A DNA stretch of 64,000 nt from CAVRCA01 sp965218045 (GCA_965218045.1 CBDCJX010000011.1:806001-870000); one strand, 5' to 3'; counted from the first letter of the stretch, positions 27,004 to 38,048 are shown. A program made the numbers and translations. Notes: a model not told the origin generated them from the sequence alone.

Positions 27004-29751
27004 ATGCCGGACGTCGTCGTCGTCGAATCCCCCGCCAAGGCCAAGACAATAAACAAATACCTGGGGGACAAGTATACCGTCCTCGCAAGCTTCGGGCACG
27101 TGCGCGACCTGCCGCCGAAGGATGGCTCGGTGCGTCCCGAGCAGGATTTCGCGATGGATTGGGAATCCGACGATCGCGGCAACCGGCAGGTGGCGGCAAT
27201 CGCCAAGGCGTTGAAGGGCGCGCACACGCTGTATCTCGCGACCGACCCGGATCGCGAGGGCGAGGCGATCTCCTGGCACGTCCGCGCCATGCTGGAGGAG
27301 AAGCGGGCGCTGAAAGGCGTGCGGGTCGAGCGCATCACCTTCAACGAGATCACCCGAAGTGCGATCCAGGCGGCGATCGCCCATCCGCGCGACCTCGACC
27401 AGCCGCTGATCGAGGCATACCTCGCGCGACGGGCGCTCGACTACCTGGTCGGCTTCACCCTCTCGCCGGTGCTGTGGCGCAAGCTGCCTGGCAGCCGCAG
27501 CGCGGGCCGCGTGCAATCGGTCGCGTTGCGGCTGATCTGCGAGCGCGAAGCTGAGATCGAGATCTTCCGCCCGCGCGAATACTGGACGATCGAGGCGCTG
27601 TTCACCACGCCGGCCGGGGCGCCATTCACCGCCCGGCTCACCCATCTGGACGGCAAGCGGCTCGACCAGTTCGACCTCAACACCGAGGCGCTGGCGATGC
27701 GCGCCCGCGCGGCGGTCGAGGCGGACCAGTTCACCGTCGGCTCGGTCGAGCGCCGCCGGGTCAAGCGTAACCCCCCACCCCCGTTCACCACCTCAACCTT
27801 GCAGCAGGAGAGCTCGCGCAAGATCGGCTTTGGCGCCCAGGCGACGATGCGCCTCGCCCAGCAGCTCTACGAAGGCGTCGAGCTCGGCGGCGATACGGTG
27901 GGGCTGATTACCTACATGCGCACCGACGGCGTGCAGATGGCCGGGGAAGCGGTCTCGGCGATACGCGGGCACGTCCACGAGGTCTATGGCCGCGACTACC
28001 TGCCGGTCGCCCCCCGGGAGTATTCCAGCCGCGCCAAGAACGCCCAGGAGGCACACGAGGCGATCCGTCCCACCGACGTGGCGCGCACGCCGGAAAGCGT
28101 TGCCCATGCGCTCAACCCGGACCAGCGCCGGCTCTACGAACTGGTCTGGAAGCGCGCTGTCGCTTCGCAGATGCAGTCGGCCGAGCTCGACCAGGTCAGC
28201 GTCGAGGTGACCAACGGACGCGGGCTCAAGCTGCGCGCCACCGGCTCGATCGTGGCGTTCGACGGTTTTCTCAAGCTGTATCGCGAGGATCAGGACGACG
28301 AGGCCCCCGGCGCGGAAGCCGAGGAAAGCCGCATGCTGCCGCCGATGGCCGAGCGCGATCCGCTCAAGCGGGGCGACGTGGCCGCCAACCAGCACTTCAC
28401 CCAGCCGCCGCCGCGCTACTCCGAGGCGAGCCTGGTCAAGAAGATGGAGGAGCTCGGCATCGGCCGACCCTCGACCTACGCCTCCATCCTCTCGGTGCTG
28501 CAGGACCGCAATTACGTCCGCCTGGACAAGAAGCGCTTCATCCCCGAGGACCGTGGCCGGCTGGTCACCGCCTTCCTCACCAGCTTCTTCGAGCGCTATG
28601 TCGACACCGGCTTCACCGCCAACCTCGAGGAGAAGCTCGACGACATCTCGGACGGGCGGGCCGACTGGCGGCAGGTTATGCATGCCTTCTGGGAGGAATT
28701 CTCCCGTACGGTCGACCAGACCAAGGACCTGAAGATCTCGGACGTGATCAACGCGCTGGATCACGACCTCGGCGAGCATTTTTTTCCCCAGAGCGAAAAT
28801 GGCAGCGATCCCCGCGCCTGCCCGGCCTGCCATGCCGGACGGCTCGGCTTGAAGCTCGGCCGCTACGGCAGCTTTATCGGCTGCTCGAACTACCCGAATT
28901 GCCAATACACAAGACGCCTCGCGATCGGCGCAGGTGAGGAATCGGGCGAGACCCTTAAGGAGGGGATGCGCGTCCTCGGTCCGCATCCGGAGACCGGCGA
29001 CGAGGTCACCGTCCGACGTGGCCCGTATGGGCTGTATGTCCAGCAAGGCGAGCCGGGCGAAGACAAGAAACAGAAGCCGCGCCGAACCTCCCTGCCACGC
29101 GGCATCGAGGGCGAGACGATCACGCTCGATCAGGCGATCGGCCTGTTGTCCCTGCCGCGCCCGATCGGCATTCATCCGGAGACGCGCGAGCCGATCGAGG
29201 TCGGGATCGGTCGTTTTGGTCCGTACGTACGCATGGGCGCGGTGTTCGGCTCGCTCGATCGCGATGACGACGTGCTCTCCGTCGGCATCAATCGCGCGGT
29301 CGACGTGCTCGCCAAGAAGCTCGCCAGCGTGCGCAACCTGGGTCCGCACCCGAAGGACGCCGAGCTGGTGACGGTGCGCAAGGGCCGGTTCGGTCCGTAT
29401 GTGCAACACGCCAAGACGGTGGCCAACCTGCCGCGCGATCTCGCCATGGATGATGTGACGCTCGACGCGGCGCTAGGGCTGCTGGCCGAGCGCGGCAAGC
29501 CGCTGAAGGCGCGCGGTGCGGGCAAGCGCAAGGCCGGCGCGAGCGGCCCGGCGACGAGCGCGCCGAAGGGAGAGCGTACCGCAGCGGCCACTTCGGGCCG
29601 GCGCGCGAGCACCGCGCCGAAGCAGCGGCAAGCGGCCAAGCAGGCGACGGCGAAGCCAAGCAAGGCGGCCGCGCCCAAGCCAGCCAAGGCCCGCAAGGCC
29701 AAGCGCCGCAAGGGCGGGGCGCCGCAGCGCAAGCGGGTCGCAGCAGGCTAG
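27004..29751 (+). CDS. topA: DNA topoisomerase I
   Basis: A 915-residue type IA topoisomerase relaxing negative supercoils. The Toprim domain starts VVVESPAKAKTINKYLG and contains DPDREGEAISWH; the catalytic tyrosine is Tyr304 in GLITYMRTDG. A zinc-ribbon (CPACHAGRLGLKLGRYGSF with paired Cys, beginning ~Cys606) and further topoisomerase C-terminal repeats (VRRGPYGLYVQQG, GRFGPYVRMG, KGRFGPYVQHA) follow. The last ~95 residues are a Lys/Ala/Pro-rich basic tail, common in alphaproteobacterial TopA. It completes the pyrB-pyrC-plsY-dprA-topA run. Confidence 0.97.
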   Translation: MPDVVVVESPAKAKTINKYLGDKYTVLASFGHVRDLPPKDGSVRPEQDFAMDWESDDRGNRQVAAIAKALKGAHTLYLATDPDREGEAISWHVRAMLEEKRALKGVRVERITFNEITRSAIQAAIAHPRDLDQPLIEAYLARRALDYLVGFTLSPVLWRKLPGSRSAGRVQSVALRLICEREAEIEIFRPREYWTIEALFTTPAGAPFTARLTHLDGKRLDQFDLNTEALAMRARAAVEADQFTVGSVERRRVKRNPPPPFTTSTLQQESSRKIGFGAQATMRLAQQLYEGVELGGDTVGLITYMRTDGVQMAGEAVSAIRGHVHEVYGRDYLPVAPREYSSRAKNAQEAHEAIRPTDVARTPESVAHALNPDQRRLYELVWKRAVASQMQSAELDQVSVEVTNGRGLKLRATGSIVAFDGFLKLYREDQDDEAPGAEAEESRMLPPMAERDPLKRGDVAANQHFTQPPPRYSEASLVKKMEELGIGRPSTYASILSVLQDRNYVRLDKKRFIPEDRGRLVTAFLTSFFERYVDTGFTANLEEKLDDISDGRADWRQVMHAFWEEFSRTVDQTKDLKISDVINALDHDLGEHFFPQSENGSDPRACPACHAGRLGLKLGRYGSFIGCSNYPNCQYTRRLAIGAGEESGETLKEGMRVLGPHPETGDEVTVRRGPYGLYVQQGEPGEDKKQKPRRTSLPRGIEGETITLDQAIGLLSLPRPIGIHPETREPIEVGIGRFGPYVRMGAVFGSLDRDDDVLSVGINRAVDVLAKKLASVRNLGPHPKDAELVTVRKGRFGPYVQHAKTVANLPRDLAMDDVTLDAALGLLAERGKPLKARGAGKRKAGASGPATSAPKGERTAAATSGRRASTAPKQRQAAKQATAKPSKAAAPKPAKARKAKRRKGGAPQRKRVAAG

Positions 29752-29755
29752 AACA

Positions 29756-30829
29756 GTGCAGGTCATCCGCAGCCTCGAGGAACTGGAGGCCAAGATCCTC
29801 GAGTGCAACCACGCGCTCGATCATCAATCCGACGATGCCATGCGGCGCTTGTTCAACGAGTTCCGGATGGATTTTTCCGACCAGCTGCCGCCAGACCCGT
29901 TCAGCCCGGCGTTTCGCGATTTCCAGATGGAGCTCTACAGCAAGCTCACCGGCCGGCCTTACGAGTTGCGCAACGAGCGAACCATATACATCACCCCCGA
30001 GCACATCCGCCGGCCGTTCCCCTACTACGTGCAAAGCGCCACCACCGCCGGCAACCACCTGCTGGGGATCGGCTTCATGCTGCGCACCCTCGATCTCCCA
30101 CCTGGTGCCCGCGTGCTGGAATTCGGGCCAGGCTGGGGCAATTCCACGCTCTCGCTCGCCTTGCTCGGAATGCAGGTCACGGCAGTGGATATCGAGCCGA
30201 ATTTCTGCGAGCTCATCCGCTCCCGCGCGGCGCAGCACGATGTCGAGATCGAGGTCGTCCAAGCCGATTTCTTCTGGGCCGAGAGCGTCACCGAGCCGTA
30301 TGACGCCGTGATCTTCTTCGAATGTTTCCACCACTGCGACGATCACCTCCGCTTGCTGCGAGCCCTGCGCACCGCGGTGAAGCCGGACGGAAAAGTCTAC
30401 TTCGCGTCGGAACCGATCCTGCCGGAGTATCCGGTGCCCTGGGGTTTGCGGATGGACGGCGAGGCCCTGTGGGCGATCCGCAACTTCGGCTGGCTGGAAC
30501 TCGGATTCGACGAGGCGTATTTCCAGGAAGCATTGGCGCGAACCGGGTGGAGTGCGCGCAAGCATCCCTGCGCCGACCCGTTCTGGGCCACCGTGTGGGA
30601 AGCACGCCGCACGGATCTCGATCTCGCGGCGACCACAGAGGCGCCGGTCGTTCCGAGCTCCGTCATCATCACACCGGCCGAACTTGAAGCCGCAGCAGTG
30701 GCGATGGCCGTTGGAGTGACCGAGAAAGAGGCCGCGCTCAGCCGCGAGCTTGAAGCGGTCTACAACTCAACCTCCTGGCGCCTCACGACACCGCTGCGGG
30801 CGTTCAAACGGCTGCTTCCCCAACGCTGA
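29756..30829 (+). CDS. Class I SAM-dependent methyltransferase
   Basis: A 357-residue methyltransferase starting at a GTG 4 bp after topA. The Rossmann SAM motif is RVLEFGPGWGNSTLSLALLG (residues ~117-136), then AVDIEPNFCELI and YDAVIFFECFHHCDDHLRLL. The C-terminal ending with YNSTSWRLTTPLRAFKRL resembles tails of proteins linked to surface-glycan synthesis, hinting at a sugar substrate, but no glycosyltransferases are adjacent. Tight spacing suggests read-through from topA. It marks the left edge of the accessory block. Confidence 0.75.
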   Translation: MQVIRSLEELEAKILECNHALDHQSDDAMRRLFNEFRMDFSDQLPPDPFSPAFRDFQMELYSKLTGRPYELRNERTIYITPEHIRRPFPYYVQSATTAGNHLLGIGFMLRTLDLPPGARVLEFGPGWGNSTLSLALLGMQVTAVDIEPNFCELIRSRAAQHDVEIEVVQADFFWAESVTEPYDAVIFFECFHHCDDHLRLLRALRTAVKPDGKVYFASEPILPEYPVPWGLRMDGEALWAIRNFGWLELGFDEAYFQEALARTGWSARKHPCADPFWATVWEARRTDLDLAATTEAPVVPSSVIITPAELEAAAVAMAVGVTEKEAALSRELEAVYNSTSWRLTTPLRAFKRLLPQR

Positions 30830-30861
30830 CCATGCTTCGCGGAGGCAACGACGGCCGCGCG

Positions 30862-31941
<1,080 letters not shown>

Positions 31942-32001
31942 GCGACGGGGCTCCTTTTGCCACGCTCCGACGCGGCATGTGGTCTGAACTCAGTCAAACG
32001 C

Positions 32002-32016
32002 GCCTATTGGATAGGC
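32002..32016. promoter_or_regulatory. Candidate operator between rutA-like gene and PIG-L gene
   Basis: A perfect 6-3-6 inverted repeat GCCTAT-TGG-ATAGGC in the 230-bp divergent gap. Size and position fit a dimeric repressor site for one or both genes, but the RutR-type sequence is not seen and the regulator is unknown. Confidence 0.35.
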
Positions 32017-32171
32017 ATAAGTGCCGCCGAGTGTCACGCACGGGGTCGACGGTCACCGATATGCCTGTAACCTAATCATGTCGTTGATGCCCGTCCAGCT
32101 TGTAGGCCGAGGTCGACGATCTCCTCGCGCCGCTCTAGCCTCACGCGGCCCACCTTGGACGATTCGCACCT

Positions 32172-32906
32172 ATGATTGATGCGGCGAGATTCCTGGCGCT
32201 GATCGCGGCGTTGCCGTTTGGCGATCTCGACCGCGTCCTCGCACCCGGCGCGGCTCTCGTTCTCGCGCCACACCCCGACGATGAGACGCTCGGCTGCGGT
32301 GGGCTGATCGCCGAGGCCTGCGCGCGCGGTCGGGACATCCACGTGCTGGTCGCCACCGACGGCACCGGATCGCATCCGAACTCGCGCGCCTGGCCGGCGC
32401 CGCGACTGCGCGCGCAACGCGAGCAAGAGGCCCGAGACGCCGTGCGGGAACTGGGTCTCGCCGCCGACCGCATCGACTTTCTCGGGCTGCGCGATGCAGA
32501 CGCGCCGCACGCGGGAGCCGAGTTCGACGACGCCGCCTCCCGCATCGCTGCCCACGCAACGGCCCGGTCGGCGCGCACGATCCTGGCGACGTGGCGGCAT
32601 GACCCGCACGCGGATCATGTCGCCGTCGATCGTCTCGCCCGCGAGGCGGCGCGGCGGGCCGACGCGCGGCTGCTTTCCTATCCGGTGTGGGGCTGGACCT
32701 TGCCGGCCAGTCGCGAGCTGCCCGACCCACCGCCACGCGGCCTTCGCCTCGACATCACGCCCCACCTCGCGGCCAAGCGGCGCGCTATCGCGGCGCATCG
32801 CTCACAGACAACCGACCTGATCGACGACGACCCGGAAGGCTTCCGCCTCGCCGACGAGTTCGTCGCCCTGTTCACCCGGCCCTTCGAGGTCTTCCTGGAG
32901 AACTGA
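32172..32906 (+). CDS. PIG-L/LmbE-family deacetylase
   Basis: A 244-residue zinc-dependent N-deacetylase family protein (LmbE/PIG-L), whose members remove acetyl groups from GlcNAc-type or thiol-linked sugars. The metal motif LAPHPDDETLGCGG (His/Asp-Asp pair) and the later RHDPHADHV supply the expected His and Asp ligands. It is a single gene facing the minus-strand binding-protein array, 3 bp from the convergent stop of the last binding protein. No glycosyltransferase or thiol-biosynthesis gene is adjacent, so the substrate is unknown. Confidence 0.85.
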   Translation: MIDAARFLALIAALPFGDLDRVLAPGAALVLAPHPDDETLGCGGLIAEACARGRDIHVLVATDGTGSHPNSRAWPAPRLRAQREQEARDAVRELGLAADRIDFLGLRDADAPHAGAEFDDAASRIAAHATARSARTILATWRHDPHADHVAVDRLAREAARRADARLLSYPVWGWTLPASRELPDPPPRGLRLDITPHLAAKRRAIAAHRSQTTDLIDDDPEGFRLADEFVALFTRPFEVFLEN

Positions 32907-32909
32907 CCG

Positions 32910-34124
32910 TCAGGTCAGCTCCGAACCTTCGATCAGATCACCGAACCGCTGCCATGTCTTGCCCGTCCAACGCATGAGCTGAAGCTGTCGCATCGGCCGA
33001 TAATTGGTCGGGCTGGTGTTGAGAGTCATGCCGGGCAGCAGGATCGGGCAACGCACCTCGTGCAAGCTCAACGCCTGCTTCATGATGTTCTCGCGCGAGA
33101 GGTCATCGCCGCAAGCCTTCAGCACGTGGCACATGGTGAAGGCGCAGCCATAGCCGAACACGTTGCCGGCATCGGCGAGATCGCCATCGGGATAGTACTT
33201 CATCATGAAGGCCCGCCACTCCTTCATCTCGGGATCGTCCTTCCAGGACGGATCGGTCGGGTCTTTCAGGTAATAGGAGCTGATCGCACCGATCGCCTTC
33301 TCCGGCCCGGCCGGCTCCATCACGGCGGCGACCGAGACGCCGACGTTGCTCGCGATGTGGGTCGCCTGCCAGCCCAGCTCGTATTTCTTGCGAAACACCA
33401 TGGCGGAGAATTTCGGGGTGCAAGCGCTGACCAGCAGGTCGACACCCGCGGCCTTCAGCGAGACGAGTTGCGAATCGATCGTCGGATCGGTCACCTCGTA
33501 GGTGCTCTGCACCACCTTGGCAAACCGGTCGCCCAAGACGTCCTGCAAGCCGAGCGCGTAATCCTTGCCAAAATCATCGTTCTGGTAGAACAACCCGATC
33601 TTCGCATCGGGTTTTTCGCGCAGGATGTATTTGCCGTAGATGCGCGCCTCGATGCGATAGCTCGGCGTCCAGAAGATCGTCCAGGGATGCTCCTTGTAGT
33701 TCGCCCACTTTTCCGCGCCGCTCCCTATGAACAGGTGCGGGATCTTCTTCTGGTTGACGTATTTGACAATCGCCGTGTTGGTGGGGGTGCCGAGCGGGTT
33801 GAACAGGAACGCAACGCCGTCCTGCTCGATCAGACGCCTGGTCTGCTCCACCGTCTTGGGCGGGCTGTAGGCATCGTCGTAAGAAATAAAATTGAGTTTG
33901 CGACCGTTGATGCCGCCCTGCTCGTTGATCATCCTGAAGTAGGCCGTCTCGGTGCGTCCGATCGTGCCGTAGGCCGAGGCCGGCCCGCTATAGGGGTAGG
34001 TGTTGCCGAACTTTATCTCGCTGTTGGTGATCCCGGGTGCCTGGTCGGCCCGGGCCCGGCGCGACAGCGCGGGCATCAGCGCGGCAGCGGCGGTGCCGCC
34101 CAACAATGAACGTCGACGGATCAT
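32910..34124 (-). CDS. Branched-chain-type ABC binding protein F (sixth of tandem array)
   Basis: A 404-residue periplasmic binding protein of the LivJ-like (Peripla_BP_6) family, last of six paralogues. The start MIRRRSLLGGTAAAALM is a Tat-type signal (twin Arg, hydrophobic core, ARAD cleavage); I place the start here rather than at the upstream in-frame ATG at 34205. Shared blocks: YSGPASAYG, SPPKTVEQTRRLIEQ, FYQNDDFGKDY, EVTDPTIDSQ and LLPGMTLNTSPTNY. Pocket-facing stretches differ from its paralogues (FNPLGTPTNTA; GSGAEKW; FWTPSY). Ligand unknown. It is the most divergent copy together with E and lies farthest from the promoter. Confidence 0.88.
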   Translation of the reverse strand: MIRRRSLLGGTAAAALMPALSRRARADQAPGITNSEIKFGNTYPYSGPASAYGTIGRTETAYFRMINEQGGINGRKLNFISYDDAYSPPKTVEQTRRLIEQDGVAFLFNPLGTPTNTAIVKYVNQKKIPHLFIGSGAEKWANYKEHPWTIFWTPSYRIEARIYGKYILREKPDAKIGLFYQNDDFGKDYALGLQDVLGDRFAKVVQSTYEVTDPTIDSQLVSLKAAGVDLLVSACTPKFSAMVFRKKYELGWQATHIASNVGVSVAAVMEPAGPEKAIGAISSYYLKDPTDPSWKDDPEMKEWRAFMMKYYPDGDLADAGNVFGYGCAFTMCHVLKACGDDLSRENIMKQALSLHEVRCPILLPGMTLNTSPTNYRPMRQLQLMRWTGKTWQRFGDLIEGSELT

Positions 34125-34220
34125 GCTCGCCCCCCCTATCGCGATCCCGCCATTGTGGGCGCGATCTTCCGAACCAATGATCCGCCGCCGCATCCGCTCC
34201 GGCAAGGCGGCCGGAACGTG

Positions 34221-35435
34221 TCAGGTCCCGGCGCTGTCGAGCAGGTCGCCGAATCGCTCCCAGACGGTGCCGGTCCAGCGGATCAGGCCGAGTTTCTTGA
34301 TCGGCCGGTAGTCGGTCGGGCTGGTGTTCAAGGTGATGCCGGGCAGCAGGGTCGGGATCGCCACGCCGTGCAGCGAGGTCGCCTGGCGCATCACGTTCTC
34401 GCGCGAGAGGTCATCGCCACAGGCGCGCAGCACATGCAGGATGGTGGTCGCGTAGCCGTAGCCCGAGACATAGCCGAGGTCGGTCGCGTCGGCGTCCGGC
34501 ATGTATTTCGCCATGAATTCGCGCCACTCGCGCATGCCGGGATCGTCCTTCCAGCCTGGATCGGTCGGGTCCTTCTGATACGTCGCGCTGATGATGCCGA
34601 CCGCGCGCTCCGGCCCGGCGGGCTTGATCACCGATCCCACCGAGATCGAGACGAAACTGTTGAGATAGAGCGGCTTCCACGCCATCTCATGGACCTTGCG
34701 GATGGTCATCGCCGCGAATTTCGGCGTGGTGGCCGAAACGAACACGTCGCAACCCGCCGCTTGCAGCCCGACGATCTGGCTGTCGATGGTCGGATCGGTC
34801 ACTTCGTATGTCGTCGTGACGACCATGCGGTCGAACTTGTCGCCGAGCACATCGCGCAGCCCCGCCTCGTAGTCCTTGCCGAAATCGTCGTTCTGATAGA
34901 GCAGGCCGATCTTGCCGTTTGGCCGCTCGCGTTGGATGTAACGCGCATAGATCTGCGCCTCGGTGCGATAGCTCGGGGCCCAGCCGATCGTCCAGGGGTG
35001 CTCCGCGTAATCACCCCACTTGTCGGCGCCGCTGCCGACGAAGAGCTGCGGCACCTTTTTTTGGTTGCAATACCGCGTGATCGCCGTGTTGCACGCGGTG
35101 CCGAGCGGGTCGAACAGGAACGCCACGCGGTCGCGCTCGACCAGCCGCCGCGTCTGTTCCACCGTCTTCGGTGGACTGTAGCCGTCGTCGAGGGAAATGA
35201 AATTGAGCTTGCGGCCGTTGATGCCGCCTTCGTCGTTCACTTTTCGAAACATTGCCGCTTCGGCGCGCGCGATGACCGAGTAGGCCGAAGCCGGTCCGCT
35301 ATAGGCGTAGGTGTTGCCGAATTTTATCTCGGTCGCGGTTACGCCCGGTGTCTCGGCGCCGCGCGCCAGGCGGGGCGCCGCCAGCGCCGAGGCGGCGATC
35401 GCCGCACCCCCGAGAACTGTTCGTCGATTGAGCAT
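34221..35435 (-). CDS. Branched-chain-type ABC binding protein E (fifth of tandem array)
   Basis: A 404-residue LivJ-like binding protein with Tat-type signal MLNRRTVLGGAAIAASALAA. It keeps the array signature blocks (YSGPASAYS, LYQNDDFGKDY, EVTDPTIDSQ, CGDDLSRENVMRQATSL) and, like copy F, has FGNTY, RKLNFIS and LKACGDD-type segments, so E and F look like the closest pair at this end. Distinctive positions are FDPLGTACNTA and GWAPSY. The gap to copy F is 96 bp, larger than within a tight operon. It is expected to deliver ligand to the single LivHMFG complex upstream. Confidence 0.88.
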   Translation of the reverse strand: MLNRRTVLGGAAIAASALAAPRLARGAETPGVTATEIKFGNTYAYSGPASAYSVIARAEAAMFRKVNDEGGINGRKLNFISLDDGYSPPKTVEQTRRLVERDRVAFLFDPLGTACNTAITRYCNQKKVPQLFVGSGADKWGDYAEHPWTIGWAPSYRTEAQIYARYIQRERPNGKIGLLYQNDDFGKDYEAGLRDVLGDKFDRMVVTTTYEVTDPTIDSQIVGLQAAGCDVFVSATTPKFAAMTIRKVHEMAWKPLYLNSFVSISVGSVIKPAGPERAVGIISATYQKDPTDPGWKDDPGMREWREFMAKYMPDADATDLGYVSGYGYATTILHVLRACGDDLSRENVMRQATSLHGVAIPTLLPGITLNTSPTDYRPIKKLGLIRWTGTVWERFGDLLDSAGT

Positions 35436-35476
35436 CTATCTTCCCTTCCCGCGTCTTGGAAATGCCAACTACTCTA

Positions 35477-36685
35477 TTAGACCGACGCGGCGGAGAGCAC
35501 GTCGCCGAACAGGTCCCAGCTCTTGCCCGTCCATTTCATGAGCTGCACCTGCCCGATGGTGTGATAATTGGTCGGGCTGGTGTTGACCCGAATGCCGGGC
35601 AGCAACGAGGCAATCTCGACATGCGAGAGATTGGTCGCCTGCCGCATCAGGTTCGCGCGCGAGAAATCGTTGCCGCACTGCTTGAGCGTGGCGATCATCG
35701 TCAGCACCGCGCCGTAGCCATAGACATAGAAGGCGTCGTTGAGGTCGGCACCGGGCAGGTATTTCTGCATGATCGAGCGCCACTGCACCATGCCAGGATC
35801 CTGCCGCCAGCGCGGATCGGACGGGTCCTTGTAGTAGGCGCAGCTGATGAGGCCGATGCCCTTGTCCATGCCGGCGGGCTCCATCACCGCGCCGACCGAG
35901 GTCGACACGTCGGTCAGCACATGCAGCGGCTTCCAGTTCATCTCCGCCAGCTTGCGGATGATCTGGGCGGCGAATTTCGGTGTCGCGGCGGTGAGTAGCG
36001 CATCCACCCCGGCGCCTTGCAGCGATATCGCCTGGCTGTCGATCGTCGCGTCGGTCACCTCGTAGGACGCCGTGGTCACCTTGCCGAAGCGCTCGCCCAG
36101 CACGTCGCGCATGCCGTCGAGGTAGTCCTTACCGAAATCATCGTTCTGATACAGGATGCCGATCTTGGCGTCGGGCTTGGTCTTCAGCATGTATTTGGTG
36201 AAGATCTGCGCCTCGACGCGATAGCTCGGCTGCCAGCCGATGCTCCAGGGGTAGGTTTTCGGGTCCTGGAACTTATCCGCCCCGCTGCCGACGAACAGGT
36301 GCGGCACCTTGCGCCGGTTGACGTATTGCAAGATGGCGCTGTTAGCGGCGGTGCCCAGCGTGTTGCACAGGCAGGCCACCTCGTCGCGCTCGACCAGCCG
36401 CCGCACCTGCTCGACGGTTTTCGCTGGGTTATACGAGTCGTCATACGAGATGAACTTGATCTTTCGACCGGCAATGCCGCCCTGGTCATTGAACCATTGC
36501 CATGTCGCGGTGTGGGCGCGACCGATCACGCCGTACGCCGACGCCGGACCGCTATAGGCCGCCGTGCTGCCGATGCGGATCTCGGTAGCGGTGACACCCG
36601 GCGTCTCCTCGGCGCGCGCAATCAGCGGGGCGGCCGGCACGAACGCCGCTGCCGCCGCTCCTCCAAGCAAGCTTCGTCTACGCAT
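35477..36685 (-). CDS. Branched-chain-type ABC binding protein D (fourth of tandem array)
   Basis: A 402-residue LivJ-like binding protein with Tat-type signal MRRRSLLGGAAAAAFV. Family blocks are intact (YSGPASAYG, KTVEQVRRLVER, LYQNDDFGKDYLDGM, EVTDATIDSQ, LLPGIRVNTSPTNYH). It differs from the others at AYSGPA context (GSTAAYS), CLCNTLGTAANSA, GSGADKFQDPK and KDPSDPRW, and lacks the NP..W.. pattern of copies A-C in several places, so it may bind a distinct ligand. The gap to copy E is 41 bp and to copy C 29 bp. Confidence 0.88.
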   Translation of the reverse strand: MRRRSLLGGAAAAAFVPAAPLIARAEETPGVTATEIRIGSTAAYSGPASAYGVIGRAHTATWQWFNDQGGIAGRKIKFISYDDSYNPAKTVEQVRRLVERDEVACLCNTLGTAANSAILQYVNRRKVPHLFVGSGADKFQDPKTYPWSIGWQPSYRVEAQIFTKYMLKTKPDAKIGILYQNDDFGKDYLDGMRDVLGERFGKVTTASYEVTDATIDSQAISLQGAGVDALLTAATPKFAAQIIRKLAEMNWKPLHVLTDVSTSVGAVMEPAGMDKGIGLISCAYYKDPSDPRWRQDPGMVQWRSIMQKYLPGADLNDAFYVYGYGAVLTMIATLKQCGNDFSRANLMRQATNLSHVEIASLLPGIRVNTSPTNYHTIGQVQLMKWTGKSWDLFGDVLSAASV

Positions 36686-36714
36686 TGTCGATCCTCATTT
36701 CCCTCGCGCGCGGT

Positions 36715-37926
36715 TCAAGCGCTGTTGCCCTCGATCAAGTCTCCGAATCGCTCCCAGATCTTCCCGCCCCAGCGCATCAGCTGCATCTGACGGATCGGGT
36801 GGTAGTTGGTCGGGCTCGTGTTGATGAGAATGCCCGGTAGCAGGATGGGGCTCTTGAAGTTCTTCAGGTTGGTCGCCTGCTTCATGATGTTCTCGCGTGA
36901 GAAATCGTTCCCGCACTGCTTCAACACCTGGATCATGGTCAGCGGGACCCCGTAGCCGACCACGTTGCCGCCGTCCTTCAGGTCGCCGTCGGGATAGTAT
37001 TTCGCCATGAAGGCCTTCCACTCCTTCATTCCCGCGTCGTTGTCCCAAGCAGGATCAGTCGGATCCTTGACGTAAGTCGAACTGATGATGCCGACGGCCT
37101 TTTCCGGCCCCGCCGGCTGGATCACCGCGCCGACCGAAGCCGAGACGCCGGTGAGGATGTGCATCGGCTTCCAGTTCATCTCATGGACCTTGCGAATGGT
37201 CTGAGCGGCGAACTTCGGTGTCGCGATCGTCACCAGCACGTCGGTACCGGCGCTCTGCAGGGTGACGAGCTGTGAGTCGACGGTTGCATCCGTCACCTCA
37301 TACGAGGCGAATGTCACCTTGTCCCAGCGATCCTTCAGGATGTCCTTGAGGCCGCTGAGATAGTCCTTTCCGAAATCGTCGTTCTGATAGAGGACCCCGA
37401 TCTTCCCGTCCGGCTTCTTGGCCAGGATGTACTTGGCGTAGATCTGCGCCTCTGTCACGTAGCTTGGCTGCCAACCGATCGTCCACGGATGCTCCCGGTA
37501 GTCGCCCCATTTATCGGCGCCGGTGGCGAGGAACAGGTGCGGCACCTTCTTCTGGTTCACATATTTGACAATGGCCGTGTTGGACGGCGTACCGAGCGTG
37601 TGGAACAGGCACGCCACCTTGTCCTGCTCGATGAGGCGACGCACCTGCTCCACCGTCTTGGGTGGGCTGTAGCTGTCGTCGTAGGAGATGAAATTAACCT
37701 TGCGCCCGGCGAACCCGCCCGCGTCGTTGGCCATACGGAACGTGGCAGCGTCAGCCCTGCCGATCGTCCCGTAAGCTGAGGCCGGCCCGCTATAGGGCAT
37801 CGTATTGCCGATGCGTATCTCAGTTTCTGTGACGCCTGGTGTCTCCTCGGCACGCAGGATGGCCGGGGCGGCCGGCACGAACGCCGCGGTCGCGGCGCCC
37901 GTGAGCAGAGTCCTCCGACGAAGCAT
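36715..37926 (-). CDS. Branched-chain-type ABC binding protein C (third of tandem array)
   Basis: A 403-residue LivJ-like binding protein with Tat-type signal MLRRRTLLTGAATAAFV. It is very similar to copies A and B across the whole chain (IRIGNTMPYSGPASAYG, SPPKTVEQVRRLIEQ, LYQNDDFGKDYLSGL, PKFAAQTIRKV, KDPTDPAW, CGNDFSRENIMKQATNL). Pocket-edge differences include FHTLGTPSNTA and LATGADKW. The 122-bp gap from copy B contains an 8-bp inverted repeat CGGTCCGG/CCGGACCG (38007-38039) that may form a hairpin in the transcript. Confidence 0.88.
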   Translation of the reverse strand: MLRRRTLLTGAATAAFVPAAPAILRAEETPGVTETEIRIGNTMPYSGPASAYGTIGRADAATFRMANDAGGFAGRKVNFISYDDSYSPPKTVEQVRRLIEQDKVACLFHTLGTPSNTAIVKYVNQKKVPHLFLATGADKWGDYREHPWTIGWQPSYVTEAQIYAKYILAKKPDGKIGVLYQNDDFGKDYLSGLKDILKDRWDKVTFASYEVTDATVDSQLVTLQSAGTDVLVTIATPKFAAQTIRKVHEMNWKPMHILTGVSASVGAVIQPAGPEKAVGIISSTYVKDPTDPAWDNDAGMKEWKAFMAKYYPDGDLKDGGNVVGYGVPLTMIQVLKQCGNDFSRENIMKQATNLKNFKSPILLPGILINTSPTNYHPIRQMQLMRWGGKIWERFGDLIEGNSA

Positions 37927-38048
37927 GGACGTATATCCTTCCCTGGTGGCAACGTTGGTTCGAGCGTGTTCTAGTTATGTGGTCGGAGCAAGGGCGCGGC
38001 ATGGCTCGGTCCGGCCACGCGGACAGCGCGACCGGACCGTACGCGGTC

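Noticed and set aside
27793..29409. 538-codon open frame opposite topA
   Set aside because: Antisense shadow with no recognisable domain and no ribosome site.
38007..38039. CGGTCCGG/CCGGACCG stem between binding proteins B and C as a terminator
   Set aside because: 17-nt loop and no T-run on the transcribed strand; mentioned only under the gene entry.
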